64,000 bases of DNA from Paraphaeosphaeria minitans (lineage: Eukaryota > Ascomycota > Dothideomycetes > Pleosporales > Didymosphaeriaceae): the NCBI GenBank assembly GCA_015832175.1, contig WJXW01000019.1, positions 186,001 to 250,000 of the forward strand, read 5' to 3'. Made by a program: the position numbers and the translations under genes. Below the pieces are notes generated by a model. It saw only the letters and a program-made list of their open reading frames with translations. It was not told the DNA's origin and did not search any database. Positions within the stretch are counted from its first letter, which is position 1, and each line of letters opens with the position of its first letter. Below are positions 1-10,345 of this stretch, in pieces.

Positions 1-93
1 CCCAGCAACTGATCCGGCTCGCTGCGGCCACTCTGGGAGTACCTCTAGCATCCGCCTAGGTCCCCCGCGCGACGCGTAAGGGAGCTTAATAGG

Positions 94-1749
94 ATGGTAG
101 AGTCTCCCTCCTCCCACCACACGGGGTCCCCAGACCCCGAGTCCCCTCAGCAGCTCAATACCAGCGCCTCAAGACGGCTCCAGAAGGACGTGCACCACCC
201 GGCACCCCCGCTGAGCAGTCAGAACCCCGGTGGGGGCGCTCCCAAACCTCGAGTCTCTGACGCCGTCCAACGCCACATCACCGAGACCCAGCAGACCACC
301 CAGCTATGGAACACCATCACTGCCGCCTTCGCAGCAGCCGTAGATCAACACGCACAAGGCTACACTAATCCTCAAGAAGCCAATATCGCAGAGGAGCTGC
401 AGCAGAGAGTCATCCATGCCCTGACCTCCCTCTCCCCAAGCAACTCCCCTCCCAGCTCCCGCTGGAGCAGCGACGCCGGCTACAGCAACTCCAGGAGCCA
501 GGAATCAGGACGCCGCTCCTGGGCGGACGTAGCCAGAGACCCCCAAAACTCGAATAGGGGCATCAGTCGACCCCTGATCGCTGCTAGGACGCGGCCCGCC
601 CCGCTAGCTAAGCCAAAAGAAGACAATCGAATCTTTATAGCCATCTCTAACCCAGCAATGCGACTGCAACAACCATCACCATTTGCAGTAAGGCAGGCAA
701 TATGCAAGAGCATAGGAGGAATCACCCTCAAGGATATACCTACTGCATCACCTATCAATACAGGCTGGGCAATTACCCCAGCTAACCAGAATATCCGGGA
801 ACAACTCCTAACGCAAGAGAACCAGGTACTTATAGTACAAGCGCTAGACGGAGACGCGATCAGGATCCCAGAACGCTGGATCAACTACGCAGTGCAAGGA
901 GTACCCAGCTCTTTTCGGACCCTAGACGGCACAGAAATACCAACTACTACCCAGCTGGTCGCGGAAGAGGTATGCTCACAAACAGGCAAGCAGCCCGTCA
1001 GCTGCAGGACCTCACGGCACGGGGTGAACCAGAATGGCCTCACTACCTGGATTATCTCATACAAGCAGCCAGTCCGCTCATTCCAGCTTTTTGGCACGAG
1101 CCAATTCTCAAAGGAAATCCACAAACGTCCAACTATACAGCGACATGACCCAGGCTGCCAGGGATACTGCAACGCTGCACGCTGTACCCGAGTAGCCCGC
1201 TGTGCGCACTGCGGTGACCGTACGGACCGACACCAAGGACAGCACGGAGACAGTTGCCCCCACAAAGCTATGTGTGCCAACTGTCACGGCCCTCACCCAG
1301 CCAGCCACTCCAACTGCCCTGCAGCCCCTCGTCGGGTACACGGACACATAAGCAAGCCTACAAAGACTGAGCTAAAAGCCATCCGCCGCGCAGGCAGGAT
1401 AGCACACAAGCACCTCTACGGAACAGTCGAAGAGACCCTGAGACAGGCCACACTTCAGCCTGATTCCACTCCACCAGAGGCTCCTCAGGAGACAACGACA
1501 CCCCAACCTACTACTCAGGAGCAAGCAGCACAAGCTACACGTACCAGAACAATCAGTGCCTCCCACGTACCTTCATCCGCTACCAGCGGAGAAAAGAGAC
1601 CAAGGCGGGCAGCCACGGGCAATAGAAACCTCAACGTCCGGCAAATGTCTGCCAAAAGCTTGCAGCCACGACCCACTATCTACACTGACCCGTCTACCTC
1701 AGAGAGAGAAGACACCAGCATGAGCGATGACCCACCATCGACATGCTAG
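94..1749 (+). CDS. LINE ORF1, gag-like RNA-binding protein with zinc knuckles
   Basis: The 551-aa protein is the ORF1 (gag-like) product, which binds element RNA to make the retrotransposition particle. The N-terminal 170 residues are Ser/Pro/Gln-rich and look disordered. A Cys/His-rich block sits at residues 350-410: a first partial knuckle, a CAHCGD knuckle, and CANCHGPHPASHSNC, a clear CX2CX4HX4C type. The tail is basic and Pro/Thr-rich. The ATG at 94 is the first in frame. The stop overlaps the start of ORF2 in the string ATGCTAG, so ORF2 is probably translated by termination-reinitiation or leaky coupling (inference). No frameshift is visible. Confidence 0.85.
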   Translation: MVESPSSHHTGSPDPESPQQLNTSASRRLQKDVHHPAPPLSSQNPGGGAPKPRVSDAVQRHITETQQTTQLWNTITAAFAAAVDQHAQGYTNPQEANIAEELQQRVIHALTSLSPSNSPPSSRWSSDAGYSNSRSQESGRRSWADVARDPQNSNRGISRPLIAARTRPAPLAKPKEDNRIFIAISNPAMRLQQPSPFAVRQAICKSIGGITLKDIPTASPINTGWAITPANQNIREQLLTQENQVLIVQALDGDAIRIPERWINYAVQGVPSSFRTLDGTEIPTTTQLVAEEVCSQTGKQPVSCRTSRHGVNQNGLTTWIISYKQPVRSFQLFGTSQFSKEIHKRPTIQRHDPGCQGYCNAARCTRVARCAHCGDRTDRHQGQHGDSCPHKAMCANCHGPHPASHSNCPAAPRRVHGHISKPTKTELKAIRRAGRIAHKHLYGTVEETLRQATLQPDSTPPEAPQETTTPQPTTQEQAAQATRTRTISASHVPSSATSGEKRPRRAATGNRNLNVRQMSAKSLQPRPTIYTDPSTSEREDTSMSDDPPSTC

Positions 1750-4700
1750 AACACCCCAACAACACCCCAGCCTATAACGGGCAACAACAGCCCAGTCTAC
1801 CAAGCAAACAGCTACGAGTATGCTGGGCCAATGTCGGCAGGAGCTCTCCCTGCCATATCACCATACTAGAAGTGGCCTTTCAGAAGGGCCTGGATGTTGT
1901 GTGCGTGCAAGAGCCCTTCACATGTGCCAACTCAAGGACCTCTACCCACCCTGGCTTTCGGCACCTCGCACCGATCAGCACTTGGGACACTCCCACCGCA
2001 TCGGGCTCAGCGCGCCCTCGGGTGATGACGTATATCCGGAAAGGGTACCACCTAAGACTCCAGACTAGAGAAAGTCTCAACCATCCAGACCTGCTATGGG
2101 TTGTTGTGAACGGAGTAGCAATACTCAACTGCTATAGACAGCCACTTACCCCTGACGTACTTCAATACGTCACGCATCTCACGCCTCCCCAACACTGCCT
2201 TGTGGGAGGTGACTTCAATGTCCGACACGAATCCTTTGAACCGGCTGTCACCGCAGCCAACGGCGGCATAGAGCTTGCCAGGTGGGCGGCCGCCGCCTCC
2301 ATGGACTACATTGGCGTGCCAGGGCAGCCAACGCACTGCGCTGGTCATGTCCTTGATCTGACCTTCTCTAACATCCCATTCGCCCAGTCGGCTGTCGAGG
2401 CCAGCATGCACAGCGGATCAGACCACGAGACGATAGTGACCTCTATCCCCACTTCCGCACTAGGTACTCCGCACCTAGCTCAGTACCACTACAGAGTCCC
2501 AGAGGCAAGCCTACCAAAGTTTGCCGGTCTGATAGAGATAGGCGTTCAGGGTATCCCAGACCCGCTTGCGGCGCAAGATACAGCACAACTAGACAACTGT
2601 GTGTCGCTACTGACGGAGACAATACAACAGTCTGTACGAACAGCAGGCAGGCCTGATCGCAAGGAAGGACGCGCCGCACCATGGTGGACTGAAGAGTGCA
2701 AGACTGCTTACCAAGCCTACAAGCGCGCCAGACAGCTTTACCTAGGCAGCCCTCCATCAGAAGAAACACGAGCTTTCAAGACAATAGTTAGACAGGCTAA
2801 GAGACAATACTGGAGGCACGTTATTGACAACGCCAAGGACGATAAGGACCTGTTCAAGGTCATTGCCTGGCATAAGCTTACGCCGGAGAACCAGGAAACC
2901 CCCCTTATAGTCAACGATACGACTATCTATGACCCCCTGGAGAAGGCAGAGGCACTCAGAGAGGAAGTTCTCAACCGGTACACAGCAGAGGATGACCTCA
3001 GACAATGCCCAGACCAGGAGGCCGCAGCCACTCTCCCCTGGAGCACATATATCTCACTTGAGGAAGCAGAACGAAACACAATAGGGGTCTCTAGCACCTC
3101 ACCAGGTACTGACCGGTCCACTGTTCGGCTGCTCCGCGCCTGCTGGGCTCATGTTGGAGAGCTTATACGAAGGATCTTCCAGCAGTGCCTAGAACTCAAC
3201 CACTTCCCAGCATATTGGAAGCTCGCGGAGGTGGCAATGATACCCAAAGTAGGGAAGACAGACCGGAGGTCACCCCGATCCTGGAGACCAATAGCACTCC
3301 TATCCTGCATTGGGAAAGGCCTTGAACGAACAGTGGCCAGAAGAATTGCATGGACTGCTATGACGCACAAGATCCTTAGTCCCCAACATGGCGGCGCCCT
3401 CCCAAAACGCTCTGCAGCCGATCTGACCGCAGCGTTCACCCATGACACAGAAGCCGCGTGGGCACTGAATCAGCACGTTACAATGGTTACCCTAGATGTG
3501 CAGGGCGCCTTTGACGCTCTCCTGAAGAACCGTCTGCTGCACCGAATGGTTGAACAGGGATGGCCGCAAAGGACTATCCTCTTCATAGACTCCTTCCTTA
3601 CTGCTCGAAGGGTCCAAGTTCGCCTTGGCCAGGTCACCACCCCCAGCTACCCTGCCGCCTGCGGGACGCCCCAAGGGTCGCCTCTCTCCCCGGTCCTGTA
3701 CACGCTGTACCTGGCAGAGCTGCTATCCATGGACATAGAACGGAGATTTGGATACGCCGATGACATATGCCTATACCGGGCCTCGCACTCCCTAGATAAC
3801 AACGTTGAGCTCCTAGCAGCAGATCTAAGGCAGATCAGAACGTGGGGCGCAATCAACAAAGTCACCTTTGCCCCAGAAAAGCAGGAGATGATACACCTAA
3901 CGAGACAGCGAAGCAGCTATGCCCCACTCTGTGTCGTAGACGAGCACCTCACGATCCACCCAATCCTCCCAGGTGGAGAACACTGCCAGCCAGCCCTGCG
4001 GTGGCTAGGAATCTGGTTCGACCGCAGACTAACTTTCAGACGACACGTAGCTATGCGCGCCGCAAAAGCCGCCAAGGTAGCCCACCACATCCGAAGTCTA
4101 GCAAGGACCACTTGCGGACCACCAGCCAGCTCTCTCCGCAAGGCTACCATTGCCTGCGTATACCCGTCCCTTCTGCATGGGACAGAGTGCTGGTACAGGG
4201 GCCGCACCAAACCGCCGCGAACACTCAAGCCTGGCAGACCGCCAGAGGTGAGCGCTTATGTTGGCTGGCATATAGCCGCTATAGATAAGACAATCGCTAT
4301 AGCAGCAAGAGGTATCCTACCGGTGTGGAGGACGACCCCAACAGCCACACTATTTCGAGACGCTGGATTACCCTCCGCCGCAGTGGCGCTGGAGGAAGCC
4401 AAACTCAGATATGCAACCCATCTTCGTGCTATAGACTCAGATCACCTCCTTACCAACCGTGCGGTAGTCCCTATAGTAAATAGAGGCAAGGGAGCCGGAA
4501 AACCTCAGAGAATCCAGACAAAAGTCCAGCAGCTAGGGTCTCTTCTACCAGAGATTCCTAGGACTGAACTGATAGCCCCTCACTACTCGCCTGGATGCCG
4601 AACCGACCCAACACTCGGCATAGACAAGAAGACTGCAGCCAAGTCCTTCAAAGAATGGTGGGCTCAGCTCCCACCATTAGATGTCACTATCTTCTCAGAT

Positions 4701-5579
4701 GGCTCTGAACAGTACACAAAGGAAGGAGAAAAGCGGGTCACCTACGGCTACGCAGTGTATCAGAATGGAAGACAACTACAGAGCGGCCGCGGGTCACTAC
4801 ATCCTACCTCGCATGTGTTTGACGCGGAGGTAGTCGGAGCGTGGAGAGGCCTCCAGCACACGATAAGACAACCAGCGCTTAGTACCCGCCGAATCTGGAT
4901 GTGCGTAGACAGCACTTCAGTAATATGGGGCCTTAGAGGCGTCGCGCCTTCTACCTCTCAATGGGCCTTCCTAGCATGCCACGGCGCTATGGAGACACAC
5001 GACGTCTCTATCAAATGGGCCCCTGGACACCTGGGTATCGAGGGGAACGAGACGGCTGACAGACTAGCTAATCAGGAAGCCCAGCACCCATCGCCACCAA
5101 CCGGGAAAGCTGCTGTGCCCACACTCTCAGGCATCAAGTCAGTTGCTCGCAAAGTACTACGAAGCATACAACAGATTTGGTGGGCAGACAAGAAGACAAA
5201 ACTCTCTAGATGGTATAAAAGCTGGGAGCTGGACTACGCACCACGCCGTGGACCAGGAGAACTAGACCTACCCAGAGCTGTATTGGCTAGATTCCTATCT
5301 ATCCGCTCTATGCACGGAGACTTTGCCTGGTACCATCGGAAGTTCAATCACAACGACGCGAACCTCACCTGCTCATGCGGACGCGATAAGACGCCAGAGC
5401 ACCTTGCGCTCTGCCGCAAGACCCTAGGGGCCTTTGGCCGATGGCCGCTTCGACCACCCGCACTACCATCCAGCCGGGCTGACGGCCTGGCGTATACCGC
5501 GGCGCTGATAGGAGATCCAGAGGCCTTCGAAGCCTTTACCCAGCTCACACAGTACTATACTAAGGTTTGTCCTCGGTAG
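1743..5579 (+). CDS. LINE ORF2: APE endonuclease, reverse transcriptase, RNase H
   Basis: The 1278-aa polyprotein has the full Tad1-type domain order. Residues 25-235 are an AP-type endonuclease with a QEP glutamate, GDFN and SDHE catalytic motifs. Residues about 490-770 are the reverse transcriptase, with a LDVQGAFD block, GTPQGSPLSP, and FGYADD as the active-site box. Residues about 985-1120 are RNase H, starting at FSDGSEQ, with a later E, a DST block and a WAPGHLGIEGNETAD block carrying the last acidic residue. A C-terminal CSCG...H...C zinc-binding motif follows, as is usual in this clade. All catalytic boxes are present and the frame is open, so the copy is potentially competent. The start overlaps the ORF1 stop by 7 bases. 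Confidence 0.9.
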   Translation: MLEHPNNTPAYNGQQQPSLPSKQLRVCWANVGRSSPCHITILEVAFQKGLDVVCVQEPFTCANSRTSTHPGFRHLAPISTWDTPTASGSARPRVMTYIRKGYHLRLQTRESLNHPDLLWVVVNGVAILNCYRQPLTPDVLQYVTHLTPPQHCLVGGDFNVRHESFEPAVTAANGGIELARWAAAASMDYIGVPGQPTHCAGHVLDLTFSNIPFAQSAVEASMHSGSDHETIVTSIPTSALGTPHLAQYHYRVPEASLPKFAGLIEIGVQGIPDPLAAQDTAQLDNCVSLLTETIQQSVRTAGRPDRKEGRAAPWWTEECKTAYQAYKRARQLYLGSPPSEETRAFKTIVRQAKRQYWRHVIDNAKDDKDLFKVIAWHKLTPENQETPLIVNDTTIYDPLEKAEALREEVLNRYTAEDDLRQCPDQEAAATLPWSTYISLEEAERNTIGVSSTSPGTDRSTVRLLRACWAHVGELIRRIFQQCLELNHFPAYWKLAEVAMIPKVGKTDRRSPRSWRPIALLSCIGKGLERTVARRIAWTAMTHKILSPQHGGALPKRSAADLTAAFTHDTEAAWALNQHVTMVTLDVQGAFDALLKNRLLHRMVEQGWPQRTILFIDSFLTARRVQVRLGQVTTPSYPAACGTPQGSPLSPVLYTLYLAELLSMDIERRFGYADDICLYRASHSLDNNVELLAADLRQIRTWGAINKVTFAPEKQEMIHLTRQRSSYAPLCVVDEHLTIHPILPGGEHCQPALRWLGIWFDRRLTFRRHVAMRAAKAAKVAHHIRSLARTTCGPPASSLRKATIACVYPSLLHGTECWYRGRTKPPRTLKPGRPPEVSAYVGWHIAAIDKTIAIAARGILPVWRTTPTATLFRDAGLPSAAVALEEAKLRYATHLRAIDSDHLLTNRAVVPIVNRGKGAGKPQRIQTKVQQLGSLLPEIPRTELIAPHYSPGCRTDPTLGIDKKTAAKSFKEWWAQLPPLDVTIFSDGSEQYTKEGEKRVTYGYAVYQNGRQLQSGRGSLHPTSHVFDAEVVGAWRGLQHTIRQPALSTRRIWMCVDSTSVIWGLRGVAPSTSQWAFLACHGAMETHDVSIKWAPGHLGIEGNETADRLANQEAQHPSPPTGKAAVPTLSGIKSVARKVLRSIQQIWWADKKTKLSRWYKSWELDYAPRRGPGELDLPRAVLARFLSIRSMHGDFAWYHRKFNHNDANLTCSCGRDKTPEHLALCRKTLGAFGRWPLRPPALPSSRADGLAYTAALIGDPEAFEAFTQLTQYYTKVCPR

Positions 5580-5999
5580 TCCTGCCCTGCACTAGCAACA
5601 ACAACCCCACTGCACTTAGCCTAGCAGCATAATAGCTGCGACACTTCTTATCTTTCTACTTCTCTCTCCACCCTCTCCTTCTCACCCTCTTACTCTCTTC
5701 TCTACTGTAACGGCATAATAATGCCTTATAATATAAGGGACTCTCCCTGATGTACATACACGGCCTAGTCTCCCTAACTGGAAGGGGAGCTACAGCTTGA
5801 AATGGTAGCAATACCCGCATAGGCAAGAAATGCTTTCTAAGGTAGCGCGCTGGCACTGTAAATCCATAGCTTAGCACGTCTTATATGCCCCTCGGGAGGC
5901 GATATGGTGGACTTACTCCTCATCATACGGACGAAAAATGAATACCAACCAACCAACCAGCCACTTAATCCAGCGAGGATCCTTAATAGGTTTAATTAA

Positions 6000-6745
6000 T
6001 CAACACCATCTGATTAAGGAACACCTAATAGCTCAACGTCGGCCCTCAGCGCGTCAGATTGGCAGAAAATCAATCAACTCCTAAAGGCTGTTATTAACGT
6101 AGGAGGTGAGAATCGGGCCAAGAAGCTAAGCTAAACTGTACACTATATTACTATCCAAAAACAGCTCTTAGAGGAGGAGAACAAGCATCTACAAGAGGCC
6201 TTAGTAACTAAGAAACGCCGCTCAACGCGAGGTAGGCCTCTGCCCCTTAATTGGCGCGATAGCTATCATAGAGGAGCTGTTTTCTGGTCACCTCGCAGTG
6301 TACAGAGGGCCCGTGATCGTCAACACCAAGATGATCTGGATAAGGAGCGAAAACAGCGTGAAAAAGCTGATCAGATGGAGGCCCGTAGGGCCAGCCAACA
6401 GCTCAAGGCTAGATTACTCCATGAGAGGCGTGTTGCGCGATCAACTGCCAGGGCGCGCGCAAGGCAGAGGGCCGATGAGGCTATCCAGAAACGCCTTGAT
6501 TAACAGGCCCGTAGGGCCCGAAAACAACACCAACAATCAATCAAAATAGCTCGGTCAGCTCCTAAGAAGCCCTCAACACCTCGTAAACAGGTAATTAGGC
6601 CCACGCAGGCCCTTAGTGGAGCTGCGGATCTAGATAAGGTTGCATCGTCGGCATCAACTCCATCAACACGCCAGGGCCGCCTGGTCAAAACACCAAGTAG
6701 ATACAGATAATCTGATCAGATAGAGACTATCTACGTGCCCTACAG
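6000..6745 (+). pseudogene. Fot1/pogo-type transposase, 3' relic
   Basis: This is the C-terminal third of a fungal Tc1/mariner (pogo/Fot1) transposase gene without its DDE domain. A reading frame from about 6160 gives QLLEEENKHLQEAL, RGRPLPLNWRD, then RGAVFWSPRSVQRARDRQ and a long Arg/Gln-rich coil, typical of the tail of these transposases. An in-frame TAA at about 6500 interrupts it. The frame then continues to a final TAA near 6710 after KTPSRYR. The sequence just downstream (GAGACTATCTACG...CCCTACA) matches the edge of a second, inverted copy at 63105-63330. The 5' part is missing or too decayed to read, so this copy is dead. Confidence 0.7.
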
Positions 6746-6866
6746 GCCTCAACTCCAGATAATCCCGTGTTAATCGTATTTGTGGGCGTCTCTACAGCCT
6801 CATATTACTGGGGCCTGATTTTGGTGTTGCGCGTGCATTGACTGCCGGCGTGCACTGACTGCCAAG

Positions 6867-7065
6867 ATCTATTAGATGCATAATTCTGGGAAAGCTTGGC
6901 GCGCATCGTCGATTTTCCCCCCACCACACTAATTATATAGAGCGTCGAAATTGGTAGATGCCGCGCCCGCCGCCCCGCCCACGCGCCGTTTACGGGTCAG
7001 GTAAGTTGAGGTCGTAGATTCACGCGCATAGAGGCTATACTGACTTTCTTGGTGTTGCAGTTGTC
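6867..7065 (+). repeat. Left terminal inverted repeat with promoter and 5'-UTR intron
   Basis: The repeat starts ATCTATTAGATGCATAATTC and matches the reverse complement of 10346-10545 over almost its whole length, with a handful of substitutions and 1-3 base indels. It contains a TATA-like AATTATATAG at 6931, a C-rich leader and then an intron at 7001-7060: donor GTAAGT, branch-like CTGAC at 7040, acceptor TTGCAG. The transposase ATG at 7079 follows 18 bases after the acceptor. An upstream ATG at 6958 would be out of frame with the transposase after splicing, so the leader is read as non-coding. Confidence 0.85.
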
Positions 7066-7078
7066 ACCAACGCGCCAG

Positions 7079-8206
7079 ATGGCCGCCCATCGCGCCCACG
7101 GCGTTCGGACATCTCTATCAGCCCTTGAACCACCTCCTGCTGGGCCCTTCTACGCTGCCCATGGTCTGACAAACTTAAAGAGGCTAGAAATTAATCGGTA
7201 TCTCTGCCTAGGTTGGCATGAGCAGGAGATTGCAGACCAAGTTGGTTGTTCAAGACATGCTGTACGCAATGTCTATAATAACATCATAACTACTGGTTGT
7301 GTACGGAAGGCTCTTACTGGCAAGCTTGGGCGTCCTCCAAAACTAGCAAAGGAAGACTCACTTGCTCTCCGCGGTGAGCTACTACGACATGGCTGGATGT
7401 ATCAGGACGAGATGGTATGGTGGTTGAGCGTTGAGCGTGGCATCTTTATCACTCAGTCCACTATCAGTCGCCTGTTGAAGAGAGAGGGCTGGAGTCGTAA
7501 AACGCTGCGCCCATACGCCATTGACCGCAATGAGGAGCTCCGTGGTTACTACCGCGATTCTATGAGGCGGTATGCTGCAGAGGATGTTGTATTCCTTGAT
7601 GAATCTATCTTCAACGAGAAAACTGGATGGAGGCATCACGCCTACGCTCCTATCGGTGAAGAGATGCGCTATACGCAAGACATAAAGCGTGGTAAGACTT
7701 GGGCCATCTTGCCAGCGTATACTGTTGATGGGTATTTGCCGTGTACAGGCATCAAGGAGGGCTACTACAGCCGGGAGGAGTTTATTGAGTGGGTGGAACT
7801 GGAGCTTATACCTGCTCTACGAGTCAAATTTAGTGGACGCCCAGTTGTTATTGTACTTGACAATGTCTCTATCCACACGAACAACGACGTGCCACGTCTA
7901 CTCCGCGACGCTGGGTTTGTAGTACGATACCTGCCGCCGTACTCTCCTGACTACAATCCTATTGAGCTTACCTTTGCCGTCTTGAAGGCATGGATCCGGC
8001 GTAACTACTGCTATATACGGACACGTTTTCCAGGAGATAGTGGCTTTGGCGACTTCTTGCGGGCAGCAATTGCAGAAAGTGGCTGTGATAGATTTGCAAG
8101 AAAGCACTTTCAACACGCTGCTGGAGGTCTCTATATGGAGCAGACAGTGCTAGATGGTCTCCATGATCAGCTGAGGCTTGAGACAGACTTTGCCTTTGAG
8201 GAGTAG
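7079..8206 (+). CDS. IS630/Tc1-type DD34E transposase
   Basis: The 375-aa DDE transposase would cut and paste the surrounding element. The N-terminal third has helix-turn-helix folds (WHEQEIADQVGCSRHAVRN; then a GRPPKL linker and a second winged-helix region with TQSTISRLLKREGW). The catalytic core shows VVFLDES for the first Asp, VIVLDNVSIH for the second and PDYNPIE for the Glu, with 34 residues between the last two (DD34E). All three catalytic residues are present and there is no internal stop. The ATG at 7079 (GCCAGATGGCC) is preferred because the upstream in-frame stretch begins inside the TIR intron. The gene converges on the 652-aa gene, with 125 bases between their stops. Confidence 0.9.
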   Translation: MAAHRAHGVRTSLSALEPPPAGPFYAAHGLTNLKRLEINRYLCLGWHEQEIADQVGCSRHAVRNVYNNIITTGCVRKALTGKLGRPPKLAKEDSLALRGELLRHGWMYQDEMVWWLSVERGIFITQSTISRLLKREGWSRKTLRPYAIDRNEELRGYYRDSMRRYAAEDVVFLDESIFNEKTGWRHHAYAPIGEEMRYTQDIKRGKTWAILPAYTVDGYLPCTGIKEGYYSREEFIEWVELELIPALRVKFSGRPVVIVLDNVSIHTNNDVPRLLRDAGFVVRYLPPYSPDYNPIELTFAVLKAWIRRNYCYIRTRFPGDSGFGDFLRAAIAESGCDRFARKHFQHAAGGLYMEQTVLDGLHDQLRLETDFAFEE

Positions 8207-8331
8207 GATATCACGTTCTATACTAATTCATACTCTATATCATACAAACAGCTTGCTTTTAGGTATCATATACTATATATTGTTGCTGGGGTATCATGTT
8301 GAGGTAGAGATAAACAAAGAAACTTATAGGA

Positions 8332-10343
8332 CTACTCCGACCCGCCACGCGCGCGGTAAGCTGGCTTGAACAATCGCAGCTCCTCACGGAGGTGGCGGAT
8401 AACACCATCCTTTAGTCCAAAACCCATCGCGATTGTGTATAGATCGCCTTTTGGGTTGGACATTGCTCGGATATCCTCAACTGTCCACCTCTGATCTATC
8501 GCGACGCGCGCCGCCTCGCTGTAGTCCTCCTGGTCATCCTCTGGCTGCTGGGCAATTAGCCACTGAAAGAACTGCCTCACGACTGTCCTGTCGTCCGCGC
8601 AACCACGCCCAGATACAGGGCTTGATGACACTGGGGAGCGGCGAGATGCCGTATACCTGGCGTTTGTGGTATCGTTTGTTGCCGCGAGAGGCCAGATGCT
8701 CGGGGCTGGTGGAGGAGGAGCAGGAGCAGTAGAAGGTGGCCAGGTATAAGCATGAGCTGGCAGCTGGGGTGGCAGGAAGTATGACTGTTGCTGCTGTCGT
8801 CGCCGGGTTTCCTCTACGCGCCATGCTCTATCAAGTCTCTCAGCCTCCCTCCGCTCGTCTCTCTCTCTCTTTTCATCCTCCCTCCGCTCCCTATCAGCCT
8901 CTCTCCTTGCCTCTCTATCTTCACGCGCGTCCTCCATCTGTCGGGCGCGATCTTCTGCCCTAGCACGCTCTGCCTCTAGCTTTGCGCGCTCCAGGTCCCG
9001 ACGGTACTGTTGAATTGAGTCACCTGAGGAGTCGGACCCCTTATGTAGCTTCTTCCGATTATTTGGATTACGCTGGAGCTTATTACCAACCTCCCTCCAG
9101 TGCTGGAGTAGCTTAATAGGTGGACTTTCAACACTGACGTTAGTCGTACCAATAACTATCTCTTGAGCCCAAGCCTCCATATCAACAGCTTTAATTTGGT
9201 AGTGGGCCATCTGACCAAAAGGTACATAACAATAGCCACCTCTGTTGGTACAGACAGCCTCCTCTGTACAACGCCAGCGGTTATTAATTGCCCCTACGTG
9301 GTCATGCGCAGTCCGGATAGCCTCAACTTGGGCTGCACGACGCTCTGCCTTTTCCTCTGCCCTCTTTATCATGCGACCTTCAACTATCTGTTGCTTTGTT
9401 CGATTGCCAGCTGAGGACTCAAGCGCAGTCAAGATCTCTAGCTTGTCAGAGGATGGCTCGTTAGCGTACTGACTGCGCGAGAACGCCCTCCCAATTAAGT
9501 TGCACTCTAGCTTCTGTTCAAGCCTCATCTGCACAAGTTCAACTGGAGACCGCGCGGAGAGGCTGACGACATGCCTATCAACATTGTCCAAAAAGGATAT
9601 GCTAACGTCGTCACCAAAGTCTTCAATCGTCTCAGCTTTCCAGATAGCTCCTCGAGTTATCGCCCGATAGGATAGTGACGTGCAGCGTATTGTATAGTCT
9701 CTGCCTTCAATTCCAGAAGCCTTGCTGCTCCTCATCTCCTCCACTTTATCCTCAAACGCTGACAGCCATAGGTCCTCTCGACTGTAGGTTTTCTCGCTTC
9801 GGACAACAAATTTTGAGTTCACGCGAACAGTAAAGGAAACCTCAATTATGTACCTAAGTATAGGTAGTCCTGTAACAACTTGTGGCTTAGGAGCTATTTC
9901 AAGTTCAATAGGTGGTGGAGACGACTGGAGGCCTTGAACTAGCTGGATAGTTGGTGATGAGACTTGCAAGAGTTCTGCTATATTGGAGTAAGGCAAGCTC
10001 TGTGTTGGACGATAGGGCGGTGTCTCAGCCACTTCAATAATAACAGGAGGAGTAGCAGTAGTAGGAGCAGTTTCTACTAGTGCCGCCTGTGCCTTTGTCT
10101 TCGTGACACGCGTCTTTTTAACCGGCCTTGCTGGCGGCGATGGTGTTCTAGGTGCAGCTCCTACACTATGGAGTAAGTAGGTATCTAACTTATATGGCTT
10201 ATAACCATCTTACGCCGAGATCTTGTAGCTCTAGCAGCTTTAATAGCTCTAGACTTATGCGCCGTGTTGGCAAAGCGGTCTGCGTGCTCTTCTAGGTTCC
10301 GTAGCGTAATGGGCGGGAGCCGCTGGCGGCCTGGGGGACGCAT
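8332..10343 (-). CDS. Element-encoded 652-aa protein of unknown family
   Basis: I do not recognise this family. The gene has two coding exons, 10214-10343 (starts MRPPGRQRLPPITL) and 8332-10160. They are joined across a 53-bp intron at 10161-10213 (donor GTAAGA, acceptor TGTAG) whose phases match exactly. The protein has a basic N-terminus, a Pro/Thr-rich linker and a folded-looking region at about residues 110-400. That region contains a CTNRGGYCYV motif with Cys and aromatic residues. A very charged Glu/Arg coiled coil follows at about 430-515, then a Pro-rich stretch and a C-terminal helical domain. It shares the TIR promoter/leader design with the transposase and so is probably co-expressed. 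It may be a DNA-binding or accessory transposition protein, but that is a guess. Confidence 0.75.
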
Positions 10344-10345
10344 GT

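Larger units (their letters stand above)
1..5960 (+). mobile_element. Tad1-like non-LTR retrotransposon (LINE), apparently full-length coding
   Basis: This is a two-ORF non-LTR retrotransposon. A short GC-rich leader (1-93) precedes a gag-like ORF1 (94-1749) and an endonuclease/RT/RNase H ORF2 (1743-5579). About 350 bases of 3' untranslated sequence follow, ending near 5960 in a short AACC-type run (AACCAACCAACC around 5945). Fungal LINEs of the Tad1 clade have this plan and often end in short simple repeats rather than long poly(A). Neither ORF shows an internal stop, which suggests recent activity. The 5' end may lie upstream of the window. The AACC run as the true 3' terminus is an inference; no target-site duplication can be checked because the left edge is missing. 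Confidence 0.85.

Noticed and set aside
6958..7081. Upstream ATG in the left TIR as transposase start
   Set aside because: After splicing of 7001-7060 it would be out of frame with the transposase; the ATG at 7079 fits better.
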